DNA of 64,000 bases from Fistularia commersonii. Its lineage: Eukaryota > Chordata > Actinopteri > Syngnathiformes > Fistulariidae. Under the pieces are notes generated by a model. It ran no database searches, had not been told where the DNA came from, and saw only the letters and a list, made by a program, of their open reading frames with translations. The stretch is taken from the NCBI GenBank assembly GCA_037954325.1, contig JBBMNZ010000008.1, forward strand, positions 725,001-789,000, given 5' to 3'. Position 1 is the stretch's first letter. The number at the start of each line of letters is the position of its first letter. The position numbers were made by a program, and so were the translations under genes. Positions 1-11,677 of the stretch are shown here, piece by piece.

Positions 1-523
1 CGGACTAGAAGCCGCTACTTTTATCCCCACGCTTTGAACGCTGAGGCTTAAACAACCACGCGGCTAATTTAAGGATTTTTTTTTGAGTTAACGAGCTTCA
101 CGCCGCCAAAACATTTCGCCCGGTCACATCGGACCGATGAGACGGCCGGGAAATTCTGAGGCCGTTCAATTCCGACGGCGAAGAAGACGACTTTGACGGT
201 TTTAGTGCGCAGGAGGAAGACGGAGATGGACATCAGCTGGAGGAGGACAAAGAACATGGATGGACTTTTCCTCCTCTTATTTATTATGAACCTTTTTACA
301 TCGCTGTTACAGCCGCTGTTTGGTAAAAAAGCATTTTCCAGTTCGTATTTGTGGATGTTACCGCTGTGGATTTAATTCAGAGTAGAAAAAAAAAATGTTT
401 GCGTGCAAATATCGCCTGTCACAACGTGCACACCTGCGGCTTATAGACAAGTACATATTGATTTAGTTATTTTTATCCTCAGTGGCTTATATTCAGGCGT
501 GCTTAATTGTCGGGATCATGCAG
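1..523 (+). mobile_element. Old TIR element (MITE-like), copy 1, cut by window edge
   Basis: The interval shares long blocks with 15822-16197 and partly with 26306-26589. Shared pieces include the start 'cggac..gccgct', 'acatcggaccgatgaga', 'gaggccgttcaattccgac', a 'gaggaagacggagatgg' block, and a tail with 'cggcttatag' and 'gtgcttaattgtcggga'. The copy at 26306-26589 has clear inverted ends, so this is read as a non-autonomous DNA transposon remnant. The left end lies outside the window and the right end is decayed. Short open frames inside it are not conserved between copies and are not treated as genes. Confidence 0.6.
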
Positions 524-603
524 TATTTCTCTGGCTCCAAATCCCAAGTCTGGTGTGAGGTGACCCTCCCTGAATGTACAGACGGCGGAGAGGATATGCC
601 GTA

Positions 604-628
604 CGCTAGCACGCTAGCACGCTAGCAC
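604..628. repeat. Octanucleotide tandem repeat
   Basis: Three tandem copies of CGCTAGCA directly precede the SINE-like element at 619-785, overlapping its first bases. Confidence 0.8.
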
Positions 629-785
629 GGTAGCGCAGCGGCTAGTGCTCGTGCTTCACAGCTAGAAGGTCCCGGGTTCGACATGTTCTCCCCGTAGGTT
701 TCCTCCGGGTCTTCCGGTTTCCCCTCCCACTAAAAACATGTACAGTAGGTCAGGATGAATGAGAGTGTGTTTGTGAGCGCAACTG
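619..785 (+). repeat. tRNA-like SINE-type repeat, fragment
   Basis: The head 'ggtagcgcagcggctag' resembles a Pol III A box and 'gggttcgacatg' resembles a B box. They are followed by 'catgttctccccgtag' and a 'tcctccgggtcttccggttt' block. This layout is common in a fish short interspersed repeat whose other copies here lie at 14395-14495, 20063-20345, 21540-21665, 30155-30335, 33240-33420 and 58655-58870. The 3' part is decayed. Assignment to a named SINE family would need a repeat library. Confidence 0.55.
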
Positions 786-3700
786 CGGGACAACGAATGT
801 AAATTAGCCCACGGCTACAATCCGGAGTGGTGTGTTTACGTGCATTAACATGCCCAACCCAATAAATAAATTAAAAACAATAAAAAAACAGCGTCCTTCT
901 GCCCGGACCAGTTGGAGTAGAACGTCGCAGCGTCGGGCGGAGACGTAGCCGAGGTGAACTAGCGAAAAAAACAACCAATATGGGAATAAGTTATAAGAGA
1001 CACCAGCAGACGATGGTATCATCACATAATTACCAACAACACTTAGTTTGAGATGCGATCGGTGTGAAGAAGGACAACAAGAACAGCAACTCGTCCGCCC
1101 ACGGCATCGACGGCAAACCCGAGCTTCCGGAAGCCTCTACCCGCAGAGAACCGGCAGACTCCCGCTCCGGCGGGCTGAGCGCGCTCAGTGCGGCGGAATC
1201 GTGGCGAGGGATCTGCGCGGAGCTACGGCTCATTGCGTAACGGCTATCATCATTAATTGCCAGCGAGTATCTTGATCATGTCCCCCGAACGCTGAGGAGA
1301 ATATGCAATCGAGCGGCCGCTTTTATCCGCGCCTCATCTGGCTTCTCCGCGCACGCCGTCCAGGAAAACACCACAGACTCAGCTCGCAACGTCCACATCA
1401 AGAGGAGCTCAAAGTAGTCAGCATCTGAGGAAGAAAACCCACCGGGCATCTCCAGTTGGACATTTTCCATGCAAAGGCCTAACGGTCAACCCAGAAGCCT
1501 CCTGAGAATCATGCGCATGGTGTGTCGGGGCGCCGCGGGGAAGAGCCGGGGTACGCAGGCGGGGTCGGGGGGGTCGGGGTCGCCTTAACTAATCTTGTCA
1601 AGCGGCGTCAGGTTAAATTGAACGGATGGATGGACTCGGTCCAATCTGTGGGCCGCTCGCCGCCCAGGTCAGCGTTCCTCTCCCTGGGAAAAGTGCTTGG
1701 GTTTGTCTTTCCTCTGAGAGTCGGCAGCCGCTTAAACGCTCCGTCTGGACGCTCGCTACCTCAAAACTTCTTCTCCGTCGAGCGTCTGCTCAACACGATT
1801 AAATTCTGCCAGATATTGTATCTATTTATTTACCTATTTATTGACCGCTTGCTTTTCCCGTTGCCATCGCTGTTATACTCAGAAAGCAAAAGCACAGCTA
1901 CGATGATACTTATTCTGTTATCGTATTTAAGGTTGAACGAGAGGGTGAATCGTTGTATGTCTCAAAACAACTTCTTCATGTTTTTGAACGAGGCAGCGAC
2001 GGCTCGTCTCTATAGGATGTGTCAGCGTACGTTTGTTTACCTCAGGAAGGAGAGGGAGAACGCCTGAACGTCTTTACGTTGGAATGACGCGAACCTCTTC
2101 GCCGTCCCCTCGCCCAACGACGGCGGGGATAGACCTCGGTCGGAGATAACGAATAAAAGTATTTATGTCTTTGATTGTCACCCCGGGCGACGATAATAAC
2201 GATAAATCCAGAAAGCAAGAAGGTACATGTCAGTGACTGCAGCCAAACATCCATGGAGGTTCCAGGGTGAAGCCCAGCCTGTGGCCTCCTGTCAGATGGG
2301 ATTGTGCTCCGGCATAAATAGATGGGAGTTCTGGCCGCGTTCCCCCGCTCTGCGCTTCTGCAACAGTAAGAACCAGAGCCGTCCAGACGCTCGGTGTTTC
2401 GGCTTCTTATCGAGCTCTTGAAGATATACTGTACGTGCGCTCCCCGGTGCCCAAACAATAAGGCTGTTTTGATGTCGAGCATTGTCTCATGAAGCAGCCG
2501 GCAATCTGCTTTTTGATATAAGAAATGCAAATGCGAGTCGGCCGCTGGGACGCGAACCGCTCCGGCGCGAGACCGGGAAGAAAACCGCGCCGACAATCAG
2601 CGGTTTGACAGATGGCGAGGGAGGCGTCGGGGTCCAGCGGCGTCCTCCGAGCATGCCGAGGCTAAACACGGCTCGCCGAGGAAACTACACGTCAGAATCC
2701 GATCGGCTCCGCCTTCGGTTATCGCATTTATTTTCTCAATTCATTTGCATCGACGATATTTTGCTGGATTACCGCCCTATTTTGCGTGTTATTTATTTGG
2801 AATCATCCGTGAACTGAGGACGACCCGGTCGGTTGAGCTGGAATGAAGAGCGAGGGGCGGAAAAGGCTCTATTTAAACTGAAGAGTGATTAATATTGGAA
2901 CAAGAAGAGCTGCGCTCGTCAGGGTCTGAATCCGCCTCCGGTGTTCACTACAAATTTGCATCCGACGCCTCGTGAAAATGCATATCTGAGGCGAGTCGCC
3001 CGGCCGTCACGGGGCGCAGAGGACGTCGGGTTCACCGCGAGGACCTGGACATGCCCGGCACGTCGGAGAAAGCACACCAAAAGAAAACACGAGCATACTT
3101 ATTACAATACGGGCTCCAATTCCCTTTGGAAAATACAAAGAAGCTGATCCTGTGTCGTGCAGACGTTTTTTATCTTTAAATAAAAAAAAAAAAAAACAAG
3201 ACCTTCCATCGGGCCGCGGCTCTGCTGACTGTCGGATCAGCGGCGATGCCAAAGTGAGACTAACGATGTGCCGATATCCGATCAATCCGATGCTTTGAAG
3301 GTACAGTTGTTGTATTCCCGATCAATATCAGCTGAGGTGGGCGGCGCGGAGCTGCCGCTGGTGGTCTTGGAAAGGAATGCGAGGTGCCTTATGGACAGAA
3401 ACGTTGAGCGGGAGTTTGCAGTTTGCGGGGATGAACGTCCCGCCGCAGGTTTGGATTCCACCGCCGTATTTGTTTCCCTGAATAAACACATCAACAGGAG
3501 CACGGCGGGTGGTCGGTTCCTACGGGCGCACGCCGATGTGGTGAGGACCATCTCTTATTTAGCAGGCAGGGATGCAGGATGCTGTGATCTGCATTTTTTT
3601 TTTTATTGCAAAAGAATAAATAGAACGATACAAAGCGCATGTTTTGCCTGTGATAGAATAGGGGATGTGTAGCGCCCCATATAGATGCGCGGTTACCTGA

Positions 3701-4159
3701 GCGCCGCCGCCGATAACGAAGGAAACAGTTCGGATTATTCGGGTTTGTTCTGGAGAAAGTGGTTTCACCTTTGAGGAGGCCAGAGGTGAAGCGTGCCGAA
3801 CAAAAACAAGGGAAGCTCCTCCTGAGGAGGCTCCGGGTCACCCGGTGGCCTCCTGGTAGCCATATTGGAGGTCTTTGGGCGCCATCAAGTCATTTGCTCT
3901 TTTATCCAGATTTTCTTTTTGGGGTGACCCCGACAACTGCCTCCCGAGTACAGGGTTTCCAGGATTTCTGGACGCCGTTGCCGTAAATCTGTTTTGTTAC
4001 ATCAAGGTTTACAGTTTTAAGGATTGGCCACTTTTCAGTTGGTGAATTCGCCCCCTTGACCTTATCAGCTGTTTACAGACCAGGCCAACATCTGAAGGCC
4101 ACTTGAGCCTCGACCACCTCACTGACTTCCCTCACAGCCAAACTAGTCCCATGTTTTTT
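786..4159. other. Unique-looking DNA without recognised genes
   Basis: No open frame here has a recognisable domain, and the frames on both strands overlap one another as expected by chance. The stretch holds short A/T runs (for example around 3181-3196 and 3595-3604) and a cluster of three POU octamers at 2525-2961, reported separately. Confidence 0.5.
2525..2961. promoter_or_regulatory. Cluster of three POU octamer motifs
   Basis: ATGCAAAT occurs at 2525-2532, and its reverse complement ATTTGCAT at 2743-2750 and 2954-2961. This is the classic binding site of POU/Oct factors. A near-match, ATGCATAT, follows at about 2978. Function is inferred only from motif clustering; no conservation data are available here. 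Confidence 0.25.
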
Positions 4160-4890
4160 TTCAGCATTACTAGCTGCTCTCATTGGAGGAACTTTTCTCA
4201 GGAACGATGCTGTTTCTTGGTGCATCCAGACAGCAGAGGATCCATCTTGGCTCCTACTCCGAGGCAGGGTCTTCACGCGCTTCCACAGGAGTTCATGTTA
4301 CGTGGGTGCTTGGTGAGTGGTTGAGCTCATAAGACACTCCCATTACCAGATACCTCCTGTGGACGGCAGAGTGCAGTTTTTGAAAACTCCCGCAATCACT
4401 GCTCACATGTTTCCTTGAGACAAAATGGACCAAAGCAGCAAGAAACGGAGCGACAAAGAGGTCCAAGCTCTTCTGGCCTGCTCCACCTCAGGTTCAGGGC
4501 TCGCAGAGGAACCTTTTGGCCAGCATGAGAGTGGCGGTAGCTCACGACTAACGGGGTTCATCTCATGGCCAAGCAGTGCAGGGAGAGGATGGACACACTT
4601 CAACCAACTGAAGGTCCATGGCTGCTATTCCATGTAGCAGCTTCCAGCTACATGGTGTCCGTTCGGTCTTCCCCCCCTCCGTTTTCGGTAGTTTGTTTTA
4701 CGAGTTCGACGCTGAAGGCGCACGGCGGCAGGACGCTGGTAGGCGCCGGTGTCCCGCCGGTCCTAATATACCCTGGTCCTGGCAGCCTGCAGGGATGCAC
4801 AGCTAGAAGGTCCCTCCGGAGGAGCTACTTCTTTGGAGCACTTGCAGAAGTTTTCTGTCTGAAAGCAACCTTCTGTTTAAGGTGCGGTCG
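4160..4890 (+). repeat. Unnamed interspersed repeat X, copy 1
   Basis: This interval aligns by eye with 12755-13390. Shared blocks include 'ttctcagga', 'agcagaggat', 'ccattaccagatac' against 'ccattagcagatac', 'acaaaatggaccaaagcagc', 'gacaaagaggtccaagctct', 'gctcgcagaggaac', and 'gctgaaggcgcac' followed by 'agctagaaggt' and 'ctccggaggagctacttc'. A third copy lies inverted at 17170-17660. I see no coding capacity, TIRs or terminal repeats. The family is not one I can name; it may be part of a larger transposon or retroelement untranslated region. Confidence 0.6.
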
Positions 4891-6467
4891 CCTCGCTGCT
4901 TCAGTGAAACGATGTAGTAAACGATCAAGTGTGATTATTTAGGTGAGCGGCTTATGTTATATCGAAGTGTCACGTCGACACGCCGTCCGCGTGCAAACGT
5001 GTTCTTAATGAAACGTAATTACGCCGCGGTTGTGTCGGATGGACCCGAGCCTTGGCATGTTTAGCTCGCCGGAACGCTTGTAAGACACTAAATAGAACAA
5101 GACCGTAGTTAATTCAACGATTATGCTTGTCTTTAGCCCGCCGCGCCGCCAGAAACTGGCAGCTGTGAAATGGGTTTAGTCCTGGAATGGAGGCAGCCTG
5201 GCGGATAACTAATGACATGCTGAAAGTCTGTGTTTTCCTTTACGTTCTACGTCTTAATATGTGTTAAAAACAGATGTCTGATGAATCCTGTTTTTTTGAT
5301 TCATTGTCAGAATCTCTTTCCGGCGTTTTAATCCCGCCGCGTGTTTTCCGCACCTGCGAGTGATCGATAAAGTAAACATATCGGTCGAAGTGCGTTGTTG
5401 ACCCGACCGGCGGCCGCCGCTACGAGGGCCGCGCTAATGGCCGTTTCTGCGGCGCCTCGCGGGGACGTAAGAAATGTCGGCCGGCGTCGGAGTCGATCCA
5501 AAGGCGGCGGGAAGCTCGGCGGCGGCGGCAATCAGGGCTGATTTGTGTGATGGAGCGCCGGCACTAAAAGCTGATGGCCCATTTGCTGGTTGATGGATAA
5601 TTGTAGCTATTAACAACATGACACCAGTCTCACCTTTGTTATAAGACTCTTCTTTGCCGTGTTAATGGTTTCCTCTTGTCCGTGTCCTTGCATTCATTAT
5701 CAGAAATCGTATCCGAGCGCGGCGCCTTAATGACTACCTGATGGCGCGGCACTCCGCTCGCGCCATACATCTTATTAAGCCTTTCTTTCATTTCCGCGCC
5801 GTTGCTCACCTCAAGGATATCCCGAAACGGAAAAAAAAAAGGAATGTTTCGAGGTGACTGAAAAGCAACGGCTCGCCTTAAGTAAATCCATTGTTGGTTT
5901 ATTTGCGTGTCATTGCGCATATTCACCGCGGCGGCTAAGCTACCCAAATGGAAAGGACTTATCGCGGACGGAGATGTAAGCTGGCGATGTCTCGGCGCGT
6001 CCTCCGCTCCCCGCGGGCGGCAGGATGAATTAATACAATCCACCTCGTTCCTGCTTTGAAGCTTAAAAATACATATATTTCCACCTTTGCGATCGGCATC
6101 CCGTCCCCCCGTTGGGACGCGCGGTCACACAAAACCTCACATAAGTGTGTCTCATAATGAATATTTCACCGCTACCGCCTTTGTTTCCCATCCAAGCGAG
6201 GGGTGGGGGGGGGCTGGGGGGTCAGCGCTACCCCTTTTTTTTTTTCAAAGGGAGGAAATTTAGTTAATTAGCTCTGGCCCCCTTTTGCTATGCACTCATT
6301 AAAATTAACTCAAACTTTATTTTATTTGCATAACTCCTTAGGATTACACAAACACATATACAAAGAATCAGACTCGGCGCCGCTGATTAATAAGCGTCTC
6401 TCGGCGAGAAAGAAAAAATACTCACACAACAAATGAAAGGCGCGTCCTTCTCATTTGAAGGCGCGTG

Positions 6468-6469
<2 letters not shown>
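4891..6469. other. Unique-looking DNA without recognised genes
   Basis: No supported gene. The region is CpG-rich around 5330-5540 and contains an AT-rich candidate regulatory stretch at 6240-6345 (TTAATTAG at 6264-6271, ATTTGCAT at 6324-6331). A G-rich run lies at about 6199-6220, followed by a short T run. Confidence 0.45.
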
Positions 6470-6507
<38 letters not shown>

Positions 6508-6518
6508 GGGGGGGGGGG
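6470..6518. repeat. (GT)n microsatellite followed by a G run
   Basis: About 34 bases of GT dinucleotide run directly into about 15 consecutive G. An open frame across this block is a simple-repeat artefact. Confidence 0.95.
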
Positions 6519-7529
6519 TGTCTTGCTTTTCACCGGCAAGGATCCAAGTCTTTGTCGCGGGGGAGATGCGTTTGCTCAGTCGCCTTCGCTTGTTGATAAA
6601 GACGGCGGCGTGTCAAGACGTTGTTTGATATGTGACAGTCGCGGCGCTCCGGAGTTAATCTGAGGCGTCTTGAATAATTAGGCTCTCTAAATACGCTGAC
6701 GCCACGCCAACGTTTGGACGCTCCCACCTGTTTTAAAACACGGGAAAAAAAAAAAAAGAAGTGTGAGATCCTTCGGGGGGTTATTCCTCCTGAATCTGCA
6801 AAAAAAATGGAAAAAGAAAAGAACCCTAAGGCAGAAATATTCTTCAAAGTACATCAGTGATGAGGGTTACTAAAATATCCATTATGTGTTGGGTGAACCG
6901 TCAATGGTCATGTCTTATTGACAGGCGGAGGCGCCGTCTCCTGCGACCGCAGACTTAAAAAGCACAGACCTTCTGCTTCTGCGAACATCGGCGTTCTTCT
7001 TTCCAACTCGTTGCGGTCGAAAACGCGACAAAAGAGGAAGGTTTTTTGCGGGAAAAGAAAGGGACTAATTCCTGGACAGCCCGTCCGTTTCAAAACGCCA
7101 CCGTGCCGTTCTTCTTCACGGCTTATTTTGGATGTACCTACTATACAGGCGTGACCTATCAGGCCTATTTTTGTACGTTTGAATAGATCGGGTGTCTACA
7201 GGGGAGCCTTGAGTTACGTCTGGGATCCGTTGCTACCGACCCAATGAGGCCATTTTCAAAGCGACGCCGTTTCCCGAGCAGGCGCCGCTAAACGCCGCAT
7301 TCTTCCAGCGCGCTCGCTAACAAGGTCGCAGCGAGGTTTGAGTTTTCAATTCCACTTCTAACCACTTCAAGTGGAACTGCGCTTTTTTTCCGGGATTATC
7401 AAAACAAAGTTGAAAACGCTGTAAAGTTAGCAAGGATGTAACCTCGCCGTATTTTATACATATTTCAGATGTATTTGCTAAAGAATCTTGTTTTGCTGCT
7501 GATGGCTGCCTATCTGGCCTGAAGAAGCT
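6519..7529. other. Unique-looking DNA without recognised genes
   Basis: No domain-bearing open frame, RNA gene or transposon end was recognised. Short A runs occur at about 6747-6759 and 6800. Confidence 0.4.
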
Positions 7530-7830
7530 ACTTTTTGGAATGACAGTAAACTCCTGTGGTGCTTGACGTCTGCGAGAAGGCGGCGTAGAGCTCGCAGAGA
7601 GCGGCGGCGTCGCCTTCTACCGAGAAGATCCTCGGGCAGATCCCGGCTCAGCGTGGGCGGCCTTCTGCCTCCACCGGAAGGAGATAGAAAGCGTGAGTTT
7701 GAGGAGGATATGATGGTCGGGAGGGACGAATGATCACCTGCTACGAGAGGTGCTAACAGTTACATGCTAATAGCTAATGCGGTCCATAAACTAAACCACA
7801 ATGGTGGACATCTGGCAAACTCCCCCTGCG
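7530..7830 (+). repeat. Unnamed interspersed repeat Y, copy 1
   Basis: The segment shares 'gcagatcccggctcag', 'gtgggcggccttctgcct', 'ccggaaggagatag' and 'gctaacagttacatgctaatagc' with three other places: 34920-35110, 45840-45985 and 47570-47700. The match to 47570-47700 is the clearest. No coding potential was seen. The family name is unknown. Confidence 0.5.
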
Positions 7831-9490
7831 AACCTGTGACATGAGAGGACTCGGGAGAAGATGCCAGGGGCCCCTCAGGCACCCATGAAGGACTTGAGTG
7901 CAAACAGAAGAGGTCGAGCGGAAGAAGGAGAGAGGTGCGTCATGGGATGTGTGGCTAGGCTAATGCTAACTTCAAGTTTTCTGGGAAAGAAAGGCTTCCG
8001 TCCTCAGGATGGAGATCTGAGGCCGGTTCCCAAGAGGACGTGCTAGCTCGACCCCGCAACCGCTTCCGGAGGCCGAGGGGCCCCGAGGTGCCCCAAGGAG
8101 GCCGAGAAGGGGCCCCGCCTCCCGGGGGTGTGGAGACCCGAGCGGGTGCGTTTGAGGGATCTCTGAGATACCGCATCAATTAGGGTTTCCAGTCCACAGG
8201 CTCTCGTATCTCCTACAAGCCGGAGGTCGATGCCGTCGGCTCAAGTTCCAGAGTTCCACAGTGCCGTCGAGCCGCAGATATTGTTTCCTGCGCAAAATCA
8301 CGCGGCGTGGCGACGGCTCGGACTTCCACCTCCACGTACTTCAGACGTGGAGGGAAAAGCAATGATTTTGAAGATGCCGCTTCTTCATTGTGTTTTTTTT
8401 TTTTTTTTTGAGACGGCCGTGTTTATATCGGTACCATTATAAACATATCATTCTTTTTCCAGGGGTCACATTATCCTCAGGAGTCACTGTTTACCATATC
8501 TGTCCTCCTCGCTCTGTCACGAGATGAGAAATAACCCCCACCCCTCGCCCGAAAGTGTCACATTACAAATATCATAGCGGGCTAGCGTCTCCTCGGACTG
8601 GCCGGTGATGTATTTGTCGGCCGGCCGCCTCCAGACAGAACCGCGCTTTGCAAATGTAGGCCATGTCACAGGGGTTGCTTTCCTTTCTTTTCTTTCCTTT
8701 TTTTTCTTTTCTCCTCTCTCTCCGCCCCGCCTAATCACATGTTAAGTCTCATCGAGCGCTATGAAATTACAGTTGCGTTCCAATCAATTGTGTAAATTAA
8801 GCGAAAAAAAAGAAATTAGAGGCCGCGTGCATCGATCCCTGCTATGTACACACTGTCTTGGAGGAATAACTTCCTTTTAATGTGTTAACCTCTCGGAGAA
8901 AAAAAATAAAAATCGATGCTTCGATATGCGACGCCGACACGGAGATCAAGGCGGGCGAAAGGCGCCCCAGACGCCGAACGTATTTCTCTTTACGTTTCAC
9001 AGACAATCGTGCGGAGTTAGACCGCCGATCGAAATCCCCCCAAAAAAAAAAAGGCAATCACATTTATGAAAACGCTCGTTCCAATCAATGTCCGCGGCCG
9101 ACGCGGCGCCGGCGAGGGAGCGTTGTTTGTCTGCCTGTCTGTGGTGACATGTGCAAAAAAATAATTGCGAGCCACTTCATGGGAGCTCTCCAAATCCTCC
9201 CAGACAGATGACATTTTTTCGCCGCTTCCATTGGTCTGTGCCAATTTCTTTCATTCTCGCATTTTTTTTTTTTTTTTTTTCCTACCGGGTGACAGTTTAT
9301 TGATGTTTCGCAGCAGCTGTTATGACATGCATTAATTCTGCGCTTGAGAAGAACATCCAGAATATCCACAGAAAATCACATTTCTGCTTTTTTGGAAGTA
9401 GCGGGACGACCCGGCAAATTCACGTCGGGTCATGAGAGGACCCGACTTCTGACTTTTCAGGCCACTTCTGGGAGAACCTGACTTAAAAAC

Positions 9491-9522
<32 letters not shown>

Positions 9523-10221
9523 TGGAATTAAATGGAAGCGTTTTGGCCGTTGGAGGCCGCGCACCAAAATCAGGATTTAGCGACGCGAGGTCGCGATCGG
9601 CATCGTCGGCGGCGAACGACCGAGTTGGAAAACACAGTCGCACAGCATCGATTCGCTTCTCCATCAGTCTTTGCCGAAGCTGCTCTTTATCGGTGGAAAA
9701 GAAGAAAAAAAAAAGAAGATTCAGGTGATTAAGAAAATATAAAGCGTTGCACTTTCATCCATCAGACTAATAAATACTTTACCCAGATTGAGATCGTAGC
9801 CACTTAGCATCTTCTGACGGCTCCAAGCTCTTATCTCCTCGCTGGCCTTCAAAATCTGTTTAACTGCTGCGCCCGCTGCTTTCTGCTCGCTATTTATCTC
9901 CCAGCCGTTTGTGTTTGGCTAACTTTGATTCCCGTCTTTGATACGAGGCTATCAAAGGAAGGGGTGATATGGTGAGCGGCGCTCGGAAACAGAGCCGGGG
10001 GCCGGAGGTGAACCTCCGAGTGCGGAGGCGGGACGGCCGCCCTCTTCCAGAAGGCTCCGGATCGGCCCAGGATGACTCAGAACCGGGAGGGTTCGAGGAG
10101 CGTCCGACGTGGCGGCCGAGGCGCTCGACGCGGTCACTTTCTCCTCCGTTGGATGACATCGGCAAACAAACGCCTGGCCTTCGACCTCGCATGGCCTCCT
10201 TCTCCACAAACTGTTTTCAGC
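7831..10221. other. Unique-looking DNA with poly-T runs and an ATA repeat
   Basis: No supported gene. The stretch contains T runs at about 8393-8410 and 9261-9280, pyrimidine-rich DNA at 8685-8720, and an (ATA)n microsatellite at 9490-9521. The AT-rich part at 8740-8850 contains 'caatcaattgtgtaaatta' and resembles the non-coding style seen near developmental genes, but that is only an impression. Confidence 0.4.
9490..9521. repeat. (ATA)n microsatellite
   Basis: About ten perfect units of a trinucleotide ATA repeat. Confidence 0.95.
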
Positions 10222-11008
10222 ATCTTCTTCCTCTTTCGGCTTTTCCCTTCAGGTGTCTCCACAGCGAGTCCACTTTCTCCATCTAACCCTATTCTCTGGA
10301 TCCTCCTCTCTCACACCAACTACCTTCATATCTTCTCTCACGACATCCATAAATCTTCTCCTTGGTCTTCCTCCAGACCTCCTGCCTGGCAGCTCCAATT
10401 CCAGCATCCGTCTACCAATATATTCTCTATCCCTCCTCTGTCCATGACCCAACCATCTCAGTCTGGCTTCTCTGACCATCTCTCCAAAGCATCTAACATG
10501 TGCTGTTCCTCTGATGGACTCATTCCTGATCCTCTCCATCCTGGTCACTCCCAAAGAGAACCTCAACATCTTCATCTCTGCAACCTCTAGTTCTGCCTGC
10601 TGTCTTTTGGTCATTGGAACAGTTTCTAGTCCAAACATCATCTCTGGTCTCACCACTGTCTTGTACACCTTTCCTTTCCTTCTGGCTGATGTTCTTCTAT
10701 CTCTTGGTACCCCTGACACTTTTCTCCACCCATTCCAACCTGCTTGGACCGTCTCTTCACCTCTTTTCCACACTCTCCTACGCTCTGGACTGTTGACCCT
10801 AAGTACCCGAAATCCTCCAGCTTCTTGATCTCCACTCCCTGTAGCCTCACCGTTCCACCCGAGTTCCTCTCATTCTCACACATATATTCAGTCTTGCTGC
10901 GACTAACTTTCATTCCTCTCCTTTCCAGAGCATACCTCCACCTCTCTAGATGTTCCTCTACCTGTTGTCTGCTCTCACGACAGATCACAATGTCATCCGC
11001 AAACAAAT
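10222..11008 (-). pseudogene. RTE-like LINE, 5'-truncated 3' end of ORF
   Basis: Read on the minus strand, this starts inside the reverse transcriptase at the FADD box ('LFADDIVIC', near 10985-11005). It continues through 'VEEHLERWRYALERRGMKVS', the 'YLGSTVQS' block and the RT C-terminal region ('EVAEMKMLRFSLGV', 'RLRWLGHGQRR', 'RRMLELELPGRR'). It ends at CGDT-stop, followed by the LINE 3' end 'cacctgaagggaaaagccga'. The frame shifts between the two halves near 10650-10770. Abrupt loss of similarity just upstream of FADD marks 5' truncation, as expected from target-primed reverse transcription. The same family is at 41216-43304 and 52432-52978. RTE clade is judged from the GAA-type tail and protein style. 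Confidence 0.85.
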
Positions 11009-11195
11009 GTAGCCTCAGGGCGGCACCGGCCCGTGTCTCTCCAAGCCTTCCTTGGGGCACCCCGGATAAATGCTGAGGGTTGCTTCAGGAAGGGCATCCG
11101 GCGTAAAACTTTTGCCAAAACCAAACACGCGAGTCAACCATAACTATACCAACTGTTTTCAACAGCGGTCAACAAAAAAAAAAACGTGTTTGGGC
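11009..11195 (+). repeat. LINE/SINE 3'-tail fragment in opposite orientation
   Basis: The segment abuts the truncated LINE and contains 'gggttgcttcaggaagggca' followed by 'tccggcgtaaaac' and 'tttgccaaa'. This block is typical of the 3' untranslated part of some fish LINE/SINE repeats, and it ends in an A-rich run ('caacaaaaaaaaaaac'). Two elements therefore meet tail-out here. Family assignment rests on recall only. Confidence 0.4.
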
Positions 11196-11639
11196 AGCAA
11201 ATCCACAACCACCCAACGGACGGCGCTAATGTCTCCTTATTGTCTGTGCAGGTACATTTGACCTGCTAGCGCTTGTTTTGAAGCTCTATCTTTATGTTCA
11301 TAATTGCCGAAATGTTCCCGTCGTGGCAACTGGACTTAGATTTCTTCACTTGAAGAAGTTTCAGGCCTCATCCCAGAGGCGTCTTCACTTCTAATGACTC
11401 GTTGGGAGTTTCTGAACGGACCTGCCAGGGTTTTGCGCGTGTCTAGATTTCGGTGGCTTGTTGTGTAAATGGAAGCTGATCTGCCGAAAGCGGCTGTTAT
11501 ATTCAGAAACTCCCCCAGATGACGAGTCAAACGTCCTCAAGTGAAGAAATTCAAGTCCGTTTGCCGAGATTAGAAGATTTGGACAAAAATTCACTGACGT
11601 TCGCAGACATCTTTATGTTCATGGTTTCTCACAACGCTG

Positions 11640-11677
11640 CGGCTAGCTGACCAGCTGACCAGCTAACCAGCTGACCG
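11640..11677. repeat. Short tandem repeat based on CAGCTGAC
   Basis: Four imperfect units of 'agctgacc' or 'agctaacc' in tandem. Confidence 0.7.

Noticed and set aside
8393..8420. Alu-like 'T-run followed by gagacgg' border
   Set aside because: Only the poly-T and seven bases match; all other evidence points to fish, and no Alu body is present.
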